Source: Pseudomonas oryzihabitans (lineage in GTDB: Bacteria; Pseudomonadota; Gammaproteobacteria; Pseudomonadales; Pseudomonadaceae). Taken from it: DNA of 64,000 nucleotides. Shown one piece after another: positions 1 to 8,377 of this stretch. The stretch lies in contig NZ_CP102428.1 of the NCBI RefSeq assembly GCF_024652905.1, forward strand, positions 942,501 to 1,006,500. Direction: 5' to 3'. Below the pieces are notes generated by a model that saw only the letters and a program-made list of their open reading frames with translations, searched no databases and was not told the origin of the DNA. Position 1 is the first letter of the stretch, and each line of letters starts with the position of its first letter. The translations under genes were made by a program, and so were the position numbers.

Positions 1-197
1 ATTGGCAGGTACAGCAGTGTCCCGACGATGGAGCCGCACATTTCCACCGACATGGTCCAGCTCTGCTGCGCCAGGGTCAGGCCCAGGCGTTCGGTCAGCA
101 GACCGATGAAGATCGGCTGCACGCCGATGACGAGGATCGAAGCGGCGGCGATGGCGATGCACGCGGCGCGCACCAGGGTTTGGTTGGCGATGGTCAT
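1..197 (-). CDS. MFS-type transporter, N-terminal fragment (runs off window)
   Basis: Only the first 65 codons are present; the gene continues beyond the left edge. The product begins MTIANQTLVRAACIA and is hydrophobic, with one clear membrane segment (about residues 10-32) followed by a short polar loop and a second segment start (GSIVGTLLYLP). This pattern fits the first two helices of a major facilitator superfamily permease. The ATG at 197 was chosen because a GGCAGGT stretch lies upstream. It is the last gene of a minus-strand group with the DUF3237 protein and the outer-membrane channel, so it may move the same compound across the inner membrane. The family call rests on the N-terminus alone. 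Confidence 0.55.
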   Translation of the reverse strand, partial: MTIANQTLVRAACIAIAAASILVIGVQPIFIGLLTERLGLTLAQQSWTMSVEMCGSIVGTLLYLP

Positions 198-273
198 GTC
201 TATTACCTGCCGGCTCGGCCACGGACGGGCCTGCCGCTTCAGTGAAAAGCCTGGCTGCTATAGGGGTTGCCGG

Positions 274-765
274 TCAGCTGAGGCGATAGCAGTGGATGGC
301 GACCCTATCGACGGCGGGATAGCTCACCTTGCCGATCATCACGCTGCGGGTCAGCCAGTCGAGCCTGCCGCTGGCCACTTGGAAGCGCGGCGTGCAACTG
401 CAGTGGTAGTCCTCTTCGGCGATGGGCCAGAGGCCCTGGGCAACCTGCGTGCGGCCTCGCTCGCTAAGGGTGATCAGACCAAGGTTGTGAATGTTGATCC
501 ACTCGCCCTGATCGCTGCGCAGGCTATAGCGAGCGTCCAGCTCACCCACGCCGTCGCTGCGCTGCAGATAGAAATCCGCGCCACCGGCCAACACGTCGCC
601 ACGCACGTTCAAGCCTTCGAAATGCCCGCCGGTGATTCGATAGTTGCTGCGCTGGCCATCCGTGCAGGCGCCCAGGTCATCGGCCGGGTCGATGAGGACG
701 TGGAGGCTCAGTACCCACTCCAGCGTGGGTACGGCGATCTCGGTTGGTGTCTTGGTGGTCATCAC
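274..765 (-). CDS. DUF3237 (UPF0311-type) family protein
   Basis: 163 residues, no signal peptide or membrane segment. The sequence has the features of the DUF3237 family: an N-terminal strand (LEWVLSLHVLI), a G-R-RSNYRITGG segment, GDVLAGGADF, then LDARYSLRSDQGEWI and a C-terminal VAIHCYRL strand. These small beta-barrel proteins have no settled biochemical role. A strong AGGAGAG ribosome-binding site precedes two adjacent ATGs (765 and 762). The gene lies 35 bases after the outer-membrane channel gene on the same strand, suggesting one transcript. Family call fairly sure; function unknown. Confidence 0.75.
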   Translation of the reverse strand: MMTTKTPTEIAVPTLEWVLSLHVLIDPADDLGACTDGQRSNYRITGGHFEGLNVRGDVLAGGADFYLQRSDGVGELDARYSLRSDQGEWINIHNLGLITLSERGRTQVAQGLWPIAEEDYHCSCTPRFQVASGRLDWLTRSVMIGKVSYPAVDRVAIHCYRLS

Positions 766-800
766 GCTCTCCTGTGCCCCACGGGGGCTGTGGTGGCTGG

Positions 801-2135
801 TCAGTAGCGATAGGTGAAGTAGAGCTCGAGGGCGCTGAAGCGCTCGTTGTCGCCGAACGCCTGCCGGGCGGCGGACTTGGCCTGCACCCAGTTGTACGAG
901 AGCGAGCTGTAGAACTGCCGGTTGGGCGTCCAGTCGAGGTACACCGCGGTCTCGTCGGCGAAACGCCGGTCATTGACCGCGGCGCCGCGGAAGTTGGCCT
1001 GGTCGAGCCAGAACTGGTAGTGGATGACGCCCAGGGTGAGGGTGTCGCTGAGGCGGTTCTTGAGCGAGAACTGCTGGACGCGCTCGTTGCTGTTGAACAG
1101 CAGGTAGTTCCCCACCACGTCGCCCACCAGCCAGGTGCTCCAGTCGATGAAGCCCTTGCTCAGCGGATCCCAGGCTTGCTGGCGGTTGTCGGTAGGGTTG
1201 TCGTCACCGGAGAAGACGGCGTAGCGGTACCCGAGGGTGGGGGTGAAGGGCAGGTCCTGGAACTGGTAGTCGGCCTGGGCATACCAGGCCTTGGCGTCAT
1301 AGGTGAGGGCGCCGTCACCGCCGCGCTGCACCGCGTATTCGCCATTCAGGGTCAGGTTCGGCAGGCCTGGCAGGTGGCCACGCAGGGCCCGCAGGTTGTA
1401 GACCCGCATGCCGTCGCGGCGCGCCGCGTTGCTGTCTCTGCTGGCCAGGGTATCGACGGTCAGGGCCATGGCACCGAGGGTCACCTGGCCGTCGAGGTCG
1501 TAATCCAGGTTGGCGCCGCTCAGGCGGAAATCGCCATAGTGATCGTCGGTGCGCAGGGTGAAGGCCTGTGCCTGGACCGGGCCATGCCCCCACGCCAGGA
1601 TCGCCGAGTCGCGGAAGGCGGTGCGCGGACCGAGCCAGTAGGCGCCATCGCCGAACAGGTCGAGGTTGCCGTCCATGACGATGAAGCCGGTACCGACCAT
1701 GAAGTTCTGGCGGCCGGCGGTGAATTTCCAGTCGCCCGCCTGCACTCCGGCATAGAGCTCTTCGGGGGCGAAGCGGCCGTCTGAGCCGCGGGTGAAGCCA
1801 CCGGCATCACCGTCGCCAAGGGTGGTGGCGCCGACCACCGAGCCACCGGCGAGCAGGTGGACCCTGTCGCTGAGGGAGTAGTCGAGAGCGACGCCGGGTT
1901 TGACGTAGAACTCCTGCCAGGCGCTGCGGCGGCCGTCGTTCTTGCCACTGCGTGCATCCACGCGACCGGCGCCGAAATTGACGCCCCGGGTGGAGAGGGA
2001 GCCAGCGCCCACCGTCAGGTTGACGTCGCCTTTGAGGTTCTCGTATTCGAAGGGATAGCCCGCCAGGGCCGGCTGGCTGGCCAGCGGCAGGCCGAGCGCC
2101 AGCAGCACGCCGGGAAGGCGCTTGGTTGTGCACAT
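801..2135 (-). CDS. outer-membrane beta-barrel channel, alginate-export (AlgE-like) family
   Basis: 444 residues with a cleavable signal peptide (hydrophobic core 8-20, cut probably after A25 in PALAG). The mature part is rich in alternating aromatic/polar strands (VHLLAGGSVVG, WKFTAGRQNFMVG, TLGVIHYQFWLD) and ends in an aromatic residue (LYFTYRY), the usual signature for BamA-dependent insertion. The pattern and the size match alginate-export-domain proteins, which in pseudomonads serve as general substrate channels as well as for alginate. No alginate genes are nearby; the neighbours are a DUF3237 protein and an MFS permease, so uptake of a small carbon compound is more likely. Substrate unknown. 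Confidence 0.75.
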   Translation of the reverse strand: MCTTKRLPGVLLALGLPLASQPALAGYPFEYENLKGDVNLTVGAGSLSTRGVNFGAGRVDARSGKNDGRRSAWQEFYVKPGVALDYSLSDRVHLLAGGSVVGATTLGDGDAGGFTRGSDGRFAPEELYAGVQAGDWKFTAGRQNFMVGTGFIVMDGNLDLFGDGAYWLGPRTAFRDSAILAWGHGPVQAQAFTLRTDDHYGDFRLSGANLDYDLDGQVTLGAMALTVDTLASRDSNAARRDGMRVYNLRALRGHLPGLPNLTLNGEYAVQRGGDGALTYDAKAWYAQADYQFQDLPFTPTLGYRYAVFSGDDNPTDNRQQAWDPLSKGFIDWSTWLVGDVVGNYLLFNSNERVQQFSLKNRLSDTLTLGVIHYQFWLDQANFRGAAVNDRRFADETAVYLDWTPNRQFYSSLSYNWVQAKSAARQAFGDNERFSALELYFTYRY

Positions 2136-2207
2136 ATGAAGCTCCTGACTATTTTTCTTGTATTACAGGGCAGTGAAGGGTGGCCAAGATCGCCACCGGA
2201 TACCTGT

Positions 2208-2241
2208 CGTAGCAGGTGAGCGCGCGGGCAAGCCGGCGCTC
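2208..2241. repeat. REP-like hairpin with a 14-base repeat
   Basis: CGTAGCAGGTGAGC (2208-2221) is followed by an imperfect hairpin whose arms are GAGCGCGCGG (2218-2227) and CCGGCGCTC (2233-2241). The same 14 bases recur at 5695-5708. It sits between the hydrolase gene end and the channel gene start, where pseudomonad REP elements usually lie. Assignment as REP is tentative; only two copies were noticed here. Confidence 0.35.
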
Positions 2242-2262
2242 GTTGATCTTGTTAGGGATGGA

Positions 2263-3525
2263 TCAGCCGTGCAGCTGGGCAGCGATGGCGCGCAGCAGGC
2301 GTACGGTATCGATGTCCAGTTCGGTGACCGCCTCGGGCAGCGACGACTGCTTGACGACCACCACCTCGGAGGCGAAATCGACGAACAGGTACTGGCCGTG
2401 GATGCCACTGGCCATGATGGCCGGACTGTGGTCGTTGAAGACGTACCACTGGCTGCGGTAGGAGGCGCCCGGGGTCCATTCGGAGAAGTCCTTGTGCACG
2501 CTATAGATCCCCGGGTCCCCGCCGGCGGCGATGGCCTCGATCACCGCCGGGTCGATGACCTGCTGGGCATCGACCCGCCCGCCGTTGGCCAGCATCAGGC
2601 CGAAGCGGCCCATGTCGCGCAGGGTGGCGTTGAAGCCGGCACCGGCGACGCTGCGACCCCAGGGGTCGGCCATGAAGTAGCCGTCGCGTTCGCAGCCGAG
2701 TTGCTGCCAGATCCGCTGCAGCTGCTCGGCGCAGCCCAGGCCGCTGGCACGCTCCATCACCCAGGCCAGCACCTCGGTGGTGGCGGTCACGTAATGGAAG
2801 AGGCCCCCGTGCTCGCATCTTTTGCGCAGCGACGGCAGGTATTGGTACAGGGATTCGTACTGGGCGTACTCGGGCAGGGCCGGCTTGAAGCCACAGGCGT
2901 AGCCGTACTGGGAACTCTCCGAGGCGGGATCGTCGTACAGCTCGGTGTAGTGAACGCCGACGGCCATGTCGAGCAACTGGCGGACGGTGGCGTCGCCGAA
3001 GGCGCTGCCGGCCAGTTCCGGCACATAGTGCTGGGTCAGTGCCTGGGCATCGAGCACGCCGTCATGGATGAGTTGCTCACCGAGCACCCCGATCAGCGAC
3101 TTGGTGACCGAGAACATGATGTGGCGGTCCGTGGCGACCTGGCCGTTGAAGTAGCGCTCGTACACCACGCGGCCCTGGTGCAGCACCAGAAAGCCGTCGG
3201 TCTTGCTGGCGCGCAGATGGTCGAGGGCGCTGACGCGGCGGCCGCAGCTGCTCTGGAATCTCAGCGCTTCGAGGGCCACGGGTGCCTGGGCCAGCACCGC
3301 GTCCGGTCGCGATCCGGCGGCTACCTCGATGGTGGGGCGCAGGCGTGCCAGGTTGCGGAAGCCCCAGCGGTTGAACGGCGGCGACATCCAGTTGGCCCAG
3401 GTCACGCGCTGGTCCGGCTCGGCAGGAAAACCCTGCATCAGTACGGGCTCTTGTTCTTGTTGGTCGTACATCTCGCTGACTTCCCGATTCCGGGAAACCA
3501 GGGAGCGGTCGAGGATCTGGTTCAT
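2263..3525 (-). CDS. serine hydrolase of the beta-lactamase / 6-aminohexanoate-dimer hydrolase (NylB) type
   Basis: 420 residues. The active-site SxxK motif is S139-V-T-K142, the tyrosine motif is Y245-V-T within FHYVTATTE, and HGQ at 376-378 takes the place of the KTG triad. These are typical of NylB-like amidases/esterases rather than true beta-lactamases. No signal peptide is visible, so a cytoplasmic enzyme acting on an imported amide or ester is likely. Start: ATG at 3525 has AGGA eight bases upstream; ATG at 3534 is the alternative. The gene is divergent from a TetR regulator with an intervening palindrome and precedes the channel/DUF3237/MFS group on the same strand. Substrate not deducible. 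Confidence 0.75.
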   Translation of the reverse strand: MNQILDRSLVSRNREVSEMYDQQEQEPVLMQGFPAEPDQRVTWANWMSPPFNRWGFRNLARLRPTIEVAAGSRPDAVLAQAPVALEALRFQSSCGRRVSALDHLRASKTDGFLVLHQGRVVYERYFNGQVATDRHIMFSVTKSLIGVLGEQLIHDGVLDAQALTQHYVPELAGSAFGDATVRQLLDMAVGVHYTELYDDPASESSQYGYACGFKPALPEYAQYESLYQYLPSLRKRCEHGGLFHYVTATTEVLAWVMERASGLGCAEQLQRIWQQLGCERDGYFMADPWGRSVAGAGFNATLRDMGRFGLMLANGGRVDAQQVIDPAVIEAIAAGGDPGIYSVHKDFSEWTPGASYRSQWYVFNDHSPAIMASGIHGQYLFVDFASEVVVVKQSSLPEAVTELDIDTVRLLRAIAAQLHG

Positions 3526-3572
3526 CAGACTCATCCTGGCAATTGCCCTGCGTAGAGCAGGTACGGGAAAAT

Positions 3573-3589
3573 AATTAACCCTGTTAATT
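3573..3589. promoter_or_regulatory. candidate TetR operator (perfect inverted repeat)
   Basis: AATTAAC-CCT-GTTAATT is a perfect 7-base inverted repeat with a 3-base spacer. It lies in the 143-base divergent promoter between the hydrolase (start 3525) and the TetR regulator (start 3669). Position and symmetry fit a dimeric repressor site controlling both genes. Binding by this TetR is inferred. Confidence 0.6.
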
Positions 3590-3668
3590 TCTTTAGTCAA
3601 TAAAATATTTTTCGTGGTCAAGGCAAGCCCGCTATCCTTTCGGCCACAACCAGCAAGCAGGAGCGACG

Positions 3669-4316
3669 GTGAGCGGCCTACGCGAACGTCAGAAGGAATT
3701 ACGCCGCACGGCCATCTCGGCCGCGGCGGTCATGCTGTTCCAGCGCCAGGGCTTTCGCGAGACCACGGTCGAGCAGATCGCCCGCGAGGCCGGGGTCTCC
3801 GCGCCCACGGTGTTCAAGTATTTCGGCAGCAAGCACGAGATCATCCTGGAGATGATCAAGGAGTCCGATCGCCGCGCCCTGATCGACGTGCGCCGGCACA
3901 TCCGCGACTTCGCGGATCCCGTCGAGGCGCTCTGCCATCTGGAGCACCTCCTCGTCAGCTACGCACTGGAGGTGCTGCCCGCCGCGCTCTGGCGCGAACT
4001 GCTGCCGCTGGTGCTGGTGGGGGGCGACAGCGGTCTGCCCCAGGCCTACCGGCAGATGAACCGCGGCCTGCAAGGCGAGATCGCCAGTGTGCTGCGCGAG
4101 CTGCAGGCCGCCGGCAAGCTGCGCGCCGATCTGGACGTAGAGCTGGCGGCCTTTCTACTCAACGATTACTCGCACCTGCAACTGCTGCGCCTGACGGCCA
4201 GTGACGAGATGGATCGGGAGGGACATGCCGCCAACGTGCGCAACACCACGCGCCTGATCTTCGAGGGCATGCGCGCGGTGCCGGGTTGCAGCGCCAGCGA
4301 CTTGAATCAGGGTTAG
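3669..4316 (+). CDS. TetR/AcrR family transcriptional regulator
   Basis: 215 residues. The N-terminal helix-turn-helix (about residues 12-60) carries the usual pattern: RTAISAAAVMLFQRQGF, TTVEQIAREAGVS and TVFKYFGSKHEI. The C-terminal ligand domain (about 75-205) is helical and not close to a family of known ligand by eye. The start is GTG at 3669 after AGCAGGAG. It is divergent from the NylB-like hydrolase and probably represses that gene and itself. The gene ends 18 bases before the end of the convergent aminotransferase gene. Confidence 0.9.
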   Translation: MSGLRERQKELRRTAISAAAVMLFQRQGFRETTVEQIAREAGVSAPTVFKYFGSKHEIILEMIKESDRRALIDVRRHIRDFADPVEALCHLEHLLVSYALEVLPAALWRELLPLVLVGGDSGLPQAYRQMNRGLQGEIASVLRELQAAGKLRADLDVELAAFLLNDYSHLQLLRLTASDEMDREGHAANVRNTTRLIFEGMRAVPGCSASDLNQG

Positions 4317-4334
4317 ACGGGTGGCGCCAGCGGT

Positions 4335-5525
4335 TCAGCGGATAACGTCCGCGATCGCCGCAGACACGTAGGCGAGCTTTTCCTCGGTCAGGCCCGCCAA
4401 GCACAGGCGGCCATTGTCGACCAGATAGATCCCATGATCCTGACGGAGCCGCAGCACCTGCGCCCGGGTGAGATGCGTATAGGAAAACAGGCCCCGGTGG
4501 CGACGGATGCGCTCGCCGAGTGGCAGGCCCGCCTCGACCAACGCCTGTGCCAGCAACTCGCGCATGGCGGCGATGCGGGTGCGCATGGCGTCTACCTCGG
4601 TCCGCCAGAGATCGGCCAGTTCGCTGCCCAGGACCAGGTCCACCAGCAGAGCGCCATGCCGCGGCGGACTCGAGTAATGCCGTCTCACCGTGGCTTGCAA
4701 CTGGCCCAGGGCCTTGGTCGCCAGTGGCGCAGAAGAGCAGACGACCGACAGGGTGCCCAGCCGCTCGCCGTACAGCGAAAAGTTTTTCGAGAAGGAATAG
4801 CTCACCAGGAAGCTCAGACCTGCGCGCTCCATTTCCCTGATGGCGAAGACGTCCGCTTCCAGTCCTTCGCCGAAACCCTGGTAGGCACAGTCGACGAAGG
4901 CGATGAGTTCGCGTTCGGCCAGTACCTGGATGACCGCCAGCCACTGGGCGTTGGTCAGATCCAGGCCGGTGGGATTGTGACAGCAGGGATGGAGCAGGAC
5001 GATGCTGTGCCGGGGGAGGGTGCTGAGGGTGCCGAGCATGGCCTCGAAGGCGAGCTCGGCTGAGGCCGGCCGGCAATAGGGGTAGGTGCCGACGGTGAAG
5101 CCGGCCCCGGCGAAGAGGGCGAGGTGATTGTCCCAGGTCGGGTCGCTCACCCAGACCCCTGAATCCGGAAACCATTGACGCAGGAAGTCGGCACCGGTCC
5201 GCAGGGCGCCCGATCCGCCCAGGGTCTGGATGGTCGCGATCCGCCCCTCCGCCAGCGCCTGGCTCTGGTCACCGAACTGCAGGCGCTGAGCGTTCAGGCG
5301 ATAAGCGTCGTGACCCGCCATGGGAAGATACATCGAAGGTGCCGGCGCTGCTTTCCTCAGCTGCTGTTCGGCCGCCGCCACCGCCTGCAGCACCGGTAAC
5401 CTGCCCTGCGCATCCAGATAGACCCCGACACCCAGATTTACCTTTTCGGGTCGGGTGTCGTCCTGATAGGTCTTGATCAGCGACAGTATCGGGTCGCCCG
5501 GGTACTCGGCTAGGTGTTCGAACAT
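4335..5525 (-). CDS. class I PLP-dependent aspartate/aromatic aminotransferase
   Basis: 396 residues, the usual length for AspC/TyrB. It transfers an amino group between aspartate or aromatic amino acids and 2-oxoglutarate using pyridoxal phosphate. The start MFEHLAEYPGDPILSL matches the family N-terminus. The Schiff-base lysine is K247 in SYSFSKNFSLYGER with the phosphate-binding R255, and HNPTGLDL and VDCAYQGF are conserved. HPCCHNPTG has a second Cys where AspC has A/C-x-C. The ORF is open further upstream, but ATG 5525 is the family start. Aromatic specificity is suggested by neither neighbours nor motifs with certainty. Confidence 0.88.
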   Translation of the reverse strand: MFEHLAEYPGDPILSLIKTYQDDTRPEKVNLGVGVYLDAQGRLPVLQAVAAAEQQLRKAAPAPSMYLPMAGHDAYRLNAQRLQFGDQSQALAEGRIATIQTLGGSGALRTGADFLRQWFPDSGVWVSDPTWDNHLALFAGAGFTVGTYPYCRPASAELAFEAMLGTLSTLPRHSIVLLHPCCHNPTGLDLTNAQWLAVIQVLAERELIAFVDCAYQGFGEGLEADVFAIREMERAGLSFLVSYSFSKNFSLYGERLGTLSVVCSSAPLATKALGQLQATVRRHYSSPPRHGALLVDLVLGSELADLWRTEVDAMRTRIAAMRELLAQALVEAGLPLGERIRRHRGLFSYTHLTRAQVLRLRQDHGIYLVDNGRLCLAGLTEEKLAYVSAAIADVIR

Positions 5526-5852
5526 GGTTGTACGGATATCCGATTGGCAGGGTACGGCGACCTGGATCGAGGCGCTACTCACGGCATTGAGCCGAACGCA
5601 CCGGGTACCTTTCGCCGATCTCAGCATGGATTTGCACAGGCATTTTCAGCTGTGCCTATAGTGAAAAGGCTAGCATGGGCCCGCTCACGCCAGCCGTAGC
5701 AGGTGAGCCGCAGAAAGGCCATATCAGGGCGATTTCCATGCTTTCCGGCGGGGCGCAGGTCCGCAGCTCGATGCGAGTTTTCCATGTTGGACGTTGCCGC
5801 GCACGCCGTTATTGAAGGCTATTCAACAAGAAAGCTATCACTCAGGGTGGTT
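5526..5852. other. intergenic region between aminotransferase and CidA-like gene
   Basis: No gene is supported here. The stretch holds the second copy of the 14-base repeat CGTAGCAGGTGAGC (5695-5708). The reading frame of the CidA-like gene is open from 5703, but the residues before MNISGF do not resemble the family. Confidence 0.5.
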
Positions 5853-6203
5853 ATGAATATCTCGGGTTTTTTGACGCTTGTAGGGTGCTATCTGCTGGGC
5901 TCTGGTATGACGAACGTCATAGGGGGCATTCCGGCCAGTGTCCTGGGGATCATCGTTCTGTTCACCCTGTTGATGCTCTTGCGCAGGGTGCCGGAAGGCG
6001 TGGAGACCATGGCGGGCAATCTGCTCAGGTACCTGCCTTTGATGCTCGTGGTGCCCGCGGTGGGAATCGTTGATTTCAGCGGTATCGAGGCCTCGGTCTG
6101 GTTACGCCTGGTGCTGGTCATCGCCCTGTCTCTGCTGGTCACCGTTCCCTTGTGCGGCTGGCTGCTGCAGTACCTGATCGGTAGAAACAAAGACCATGTC
6201 TGA
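5853..6203 (+). CDS. CidA/LrgA family membrane protein
   Basis: 116 residues with four predicted membrane helices (about 3-21, 28-46, 57-77, 86-108). The motif G-IPASVLGIIVLFTLL is the hallmark of the CidA/LrgA (holin-like) family; partners of CidB/LrgB have been linked to murein hydrolase control and to pyruvate or organic acid transport. Start at ATG 5853 (MNISGF), preceded by AGGGTGG. The gene overlaps the CidB-like gene by 8 bases, so translation is coupled. No CidR-type LysR gene is adjacent. Confidence 0.85.
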   Translation: MNISGFLTLVGCYLLGSGMTNVIGGIPASVLGIIVLFTLLMLLRRVPEGVETMAGNLLRYLPLMLVVPAVGIVDFSGIEASVWLRLVLVIALSLLVTVPLCGWLLQYLIGRNKDHV

Positions 6204-6882
6204 TCAAGCCCTGGCGCCCCTGCTGGCCTTGTCCCTGACGCTCGCGGCCTATCAGTTGGCGCTCGTGCTGCAACAGCGCCTGCGCCTGATCATGCTGCAA
6301 CCCGTGCTGATCACCACGGCGATCGTCGCCACCGTGCTCTGGGTCGGGGGGATTCCCTACGAGACGTATCGCGGCGCCAGCGGGATGCTCTCGATGCTGC
6401 TCGGGCCCACCACCGTAGGCCTGGCCGTTCCGCTCTACAAGAACTTCCCGCGGGTAGTGGCGCTCTGCAAGCCGCTGCTGATAACCCTCACGGTAGGGGG
6501 CGTCGTGGGCGTTTCCCTGACCCTGTCGTTGGGCTGGCTGTTTGGCTTGTCGGAGACCCTGCTGATGAGCCTGGTGCCGAAGTCGGTCACCATGCCGATC
6601 GCCTTGCCGCTGGCGGATCATTTCGGTGGCATCGCGCCCTTGACCGCCGTGATCGTGATGCTGACCGGCGTCATCAGCACCACGCTGGCGCTGCCGCTGC
6701 TCAAGGTCTTCAAGGTGGAAGATCCCGCGGCTCGCGGCTTGACCCTGGGCATGAACGGCCATGCCATCGGCACGGCTCATGCCTTGCGCGAGGGCCAGGA
6801 AACGGCAGCCTTCTCGGCGCTGGGCATGATTCTGTTGGGCATCGTCACCGCGCTGGTGCTGCCTCTGGTGCTGGGCTTCTGA
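6196..6882 (+). CDS. CidB/LrgB family membrane protein
   Basis: 228 residues, six or seven membrane helices. Conserved LrgB motifs are clear: LLGPTTVGLAVPLY, SLVPKSVTMPIA and GMNGHAIGTAHAL, the last near the C-terminus. The family forms the partner subunit of CidA/LrgA in the inner membrane; the role in lysis control or in pyruvate/glycolate export varies between organisms. Overlaps the upstream gene by 8 bases. Full length for the family. Confidence 0.9.
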   Translation: MSDQALAPLLALSLTLAAYQLALVLQQRLRLIMLQPVLITTAIVATVLWVGGIPYETYRGASGMLSMLLGPTTVGLAVPLYKNFPRVVALCKPLLITLTVGGVVGVSLTLSLGWLFGLSETLLMSLVPKSVTMPIALPLADHFGGIAPLTAVIVMLTGVISTTLALPLLKVFKVEDPAARGLTLGMNGHAIGTAHALREGQETAAFSALGMILLGIVTALVLPLVLGF

Positions 6883-7099
6883 GCGACAGCGCCTGAGTGA
6901 ATGGGACAGCTCGCCAGAGTCGCCTCTTGGTGGAGAACGATCAGGGCGAAGCCGACCGCCCTGGTCGAGCTAGCAACTGCCGCTCAGTCATCATTCTCGA
7001 CACTTCGTGCAATAACCATTGCCAGCCCAGACCCTGTCCGGAAGATGATGGCGATAGGCCAGTCGGTGTTCGGCAGCCGTGCTTACAGGGACAGACGTG

Positions 7100-7321
7100 A
7101 TGGGCATGGAAGACAACGAATCTCAGACCCCGCTCCAGCGGCTGGGGCAGCTGAATCTGACCAGGCTCATGGAGCAGGCTCGCATCGATCGAGACTTCAT
7201 GAGTCGAGTGGTGACCGTACTGGAAGAGTGCGGTGTCGATGATCGTACCGACGAAGAAAACAGCCTGCTCGAATGGGCGCGTGCCTACCAACGGCGGCCG
7301 GGTAAAGACACTGGCGGATAG
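7100..7321 (+). CDS. small hypothetical protein
   Basis: 73 residues, charged and probably helical (LGQLNLTRLMEQARIDRDFMSRVVTVLEECGV, shown here only as its run of alternating polar and aliphatic residues). No family recognised. ATG 7100 has AGGGA eight bases upstream; ATG 7106 and GTG 7079 are alternatives. It stands alone after the CidB-like gene, in a region of low gene density. Amino-acid composition looks protein-like, but support is modest. Confidence 0.45.
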   Translation: MGMEDNESQTPLQRLGQLNLTRLMEQARIDRDFMSRVVTVLEECGVDDRTDEENSLLEWARAYQRRPGKDTGG

Positions 7322-7460
7322 GCGGCTTCACACAGCGCCTGTCATTCCACTCGCGCCCGTGCATCTCGGTCTGGCAATGCAGCTCGGGATGTCTGTCACG
7401 GCGTTTCGCCGGCTCCTCGTCCGGGACCCGGTGAGCGGTCGAGTCGACAGGGGCGATGAG

Positions 7461-7706
7461 TCAGGATTGGCGGGTACCGTCGCATGAGCTGCCGTTGGTG
7501 ACCGAGTCCAGTTCCAAGGGCGCCAGCAAGGCGGTTTCCGCCACCAGGTCGGCAACTCTCTGATTGAGATCATGTACTGCCTGCAGCACGGCTCGGACGT
7601 CCGGGTCATCGCAGTCGACCTGGCTGAGCTGGCTGGCGTTTTCCTGGAGTTGGCGATGAAGGCCAAGTAGCGCTTCGCGGGCTTGGCCTTGGGGATCGGG
7701 GTGCAT
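7461..7706 (-). CDS. small hypothetical helical protein
   Basis: 81 residues, rich in Gln, Leu and Asp with a regular helical spacing (LLGLHRQLQENASQL, VLQAVHDLNQRVADLV), suggesting a short coiled coil. No signal peptide or known family. The ribosome-binding site before ATG 7706 is weak (GAGACC). Isolated gene; could be a genuine small protein or a chance ORF. Confidence 0.45.
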   Translation of the reverse strand: MHPDPQGQAREALLGLHRQLQENASQLSQVDCDDPDVRAVLQAVHDLNQRVADLVAETALLAPLELDSVTNGSSCDGTRQS

Positions 7707-8377
7707 GATCAGGTCTCGAACATCGATCAGGTAAATGGCACCAGGCCACTATGATTCGCCCGTTCGAATATCGCAATAATCATTTGGGCGATGTCGCTGG
7801 ATTTCGACGAGTGGCTGGCGCGCCACGATCTTCACAGCCTGGTGGCCCCTGGCTTGACGTGCCGAAGGATAGGACTGACGACTCACACGCCTGGTGAAAG
7901 CGTCCAATCGTGACGTCGGGCCGCAGTGACAGCGCGGTGCTGTTCTCCAGCCGATCTGATGTCAGGCGCCGCGCTGGCCGATGAAGGAAGCCAGCTTTCT
8001 TCAATATGGCTGTCTTGCTCTCCGAGGATGCGCTACGACGCAAGTGGCAAGCGGTCAGGTACTGGTGAACTCTGAGCCGCGGTCAGCTCAGGAACAGTCA
8101 GATTGATTTCGAAGGCCAACTGCCGATGCGGACACGCAAGCGGGCCAAGATCGACTGACCTGCTGGCGGAGATTCGCCAGCCCAGCTTAGGGACGTCGAT
8201 GGCCCGGTGCAGCGTGACAGGACTGTCTAAGGGATCAACACCGATGCCGGCGGCTTGCAGAAGACCCAAGGCCAGCGAGGCGGCAGTTCATAATGTGGCA
8301 GCGGTAGGGGGGACCGAGAGAGCGTCGATCTTCTACGACCTTCCATGGCGATCGACGCCGCCTCTGTCGAAGGGTTA
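7707..8377. other. 670-base region without a confident gene; possible decayed coding
   Basis: Several short ORFs overlap here, none with a good start and family. A plus-strand frame from ATG 7792 reads MSLDFDEWLARHDLHSLV and stops after 40 codons. A minus-strand frame ending at 8033 reads GLLQAAGIGVDPLDSPVTLH and has a protein-like composition but no clear start. They may be remnants of broken genes. Confidence 0.35.
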
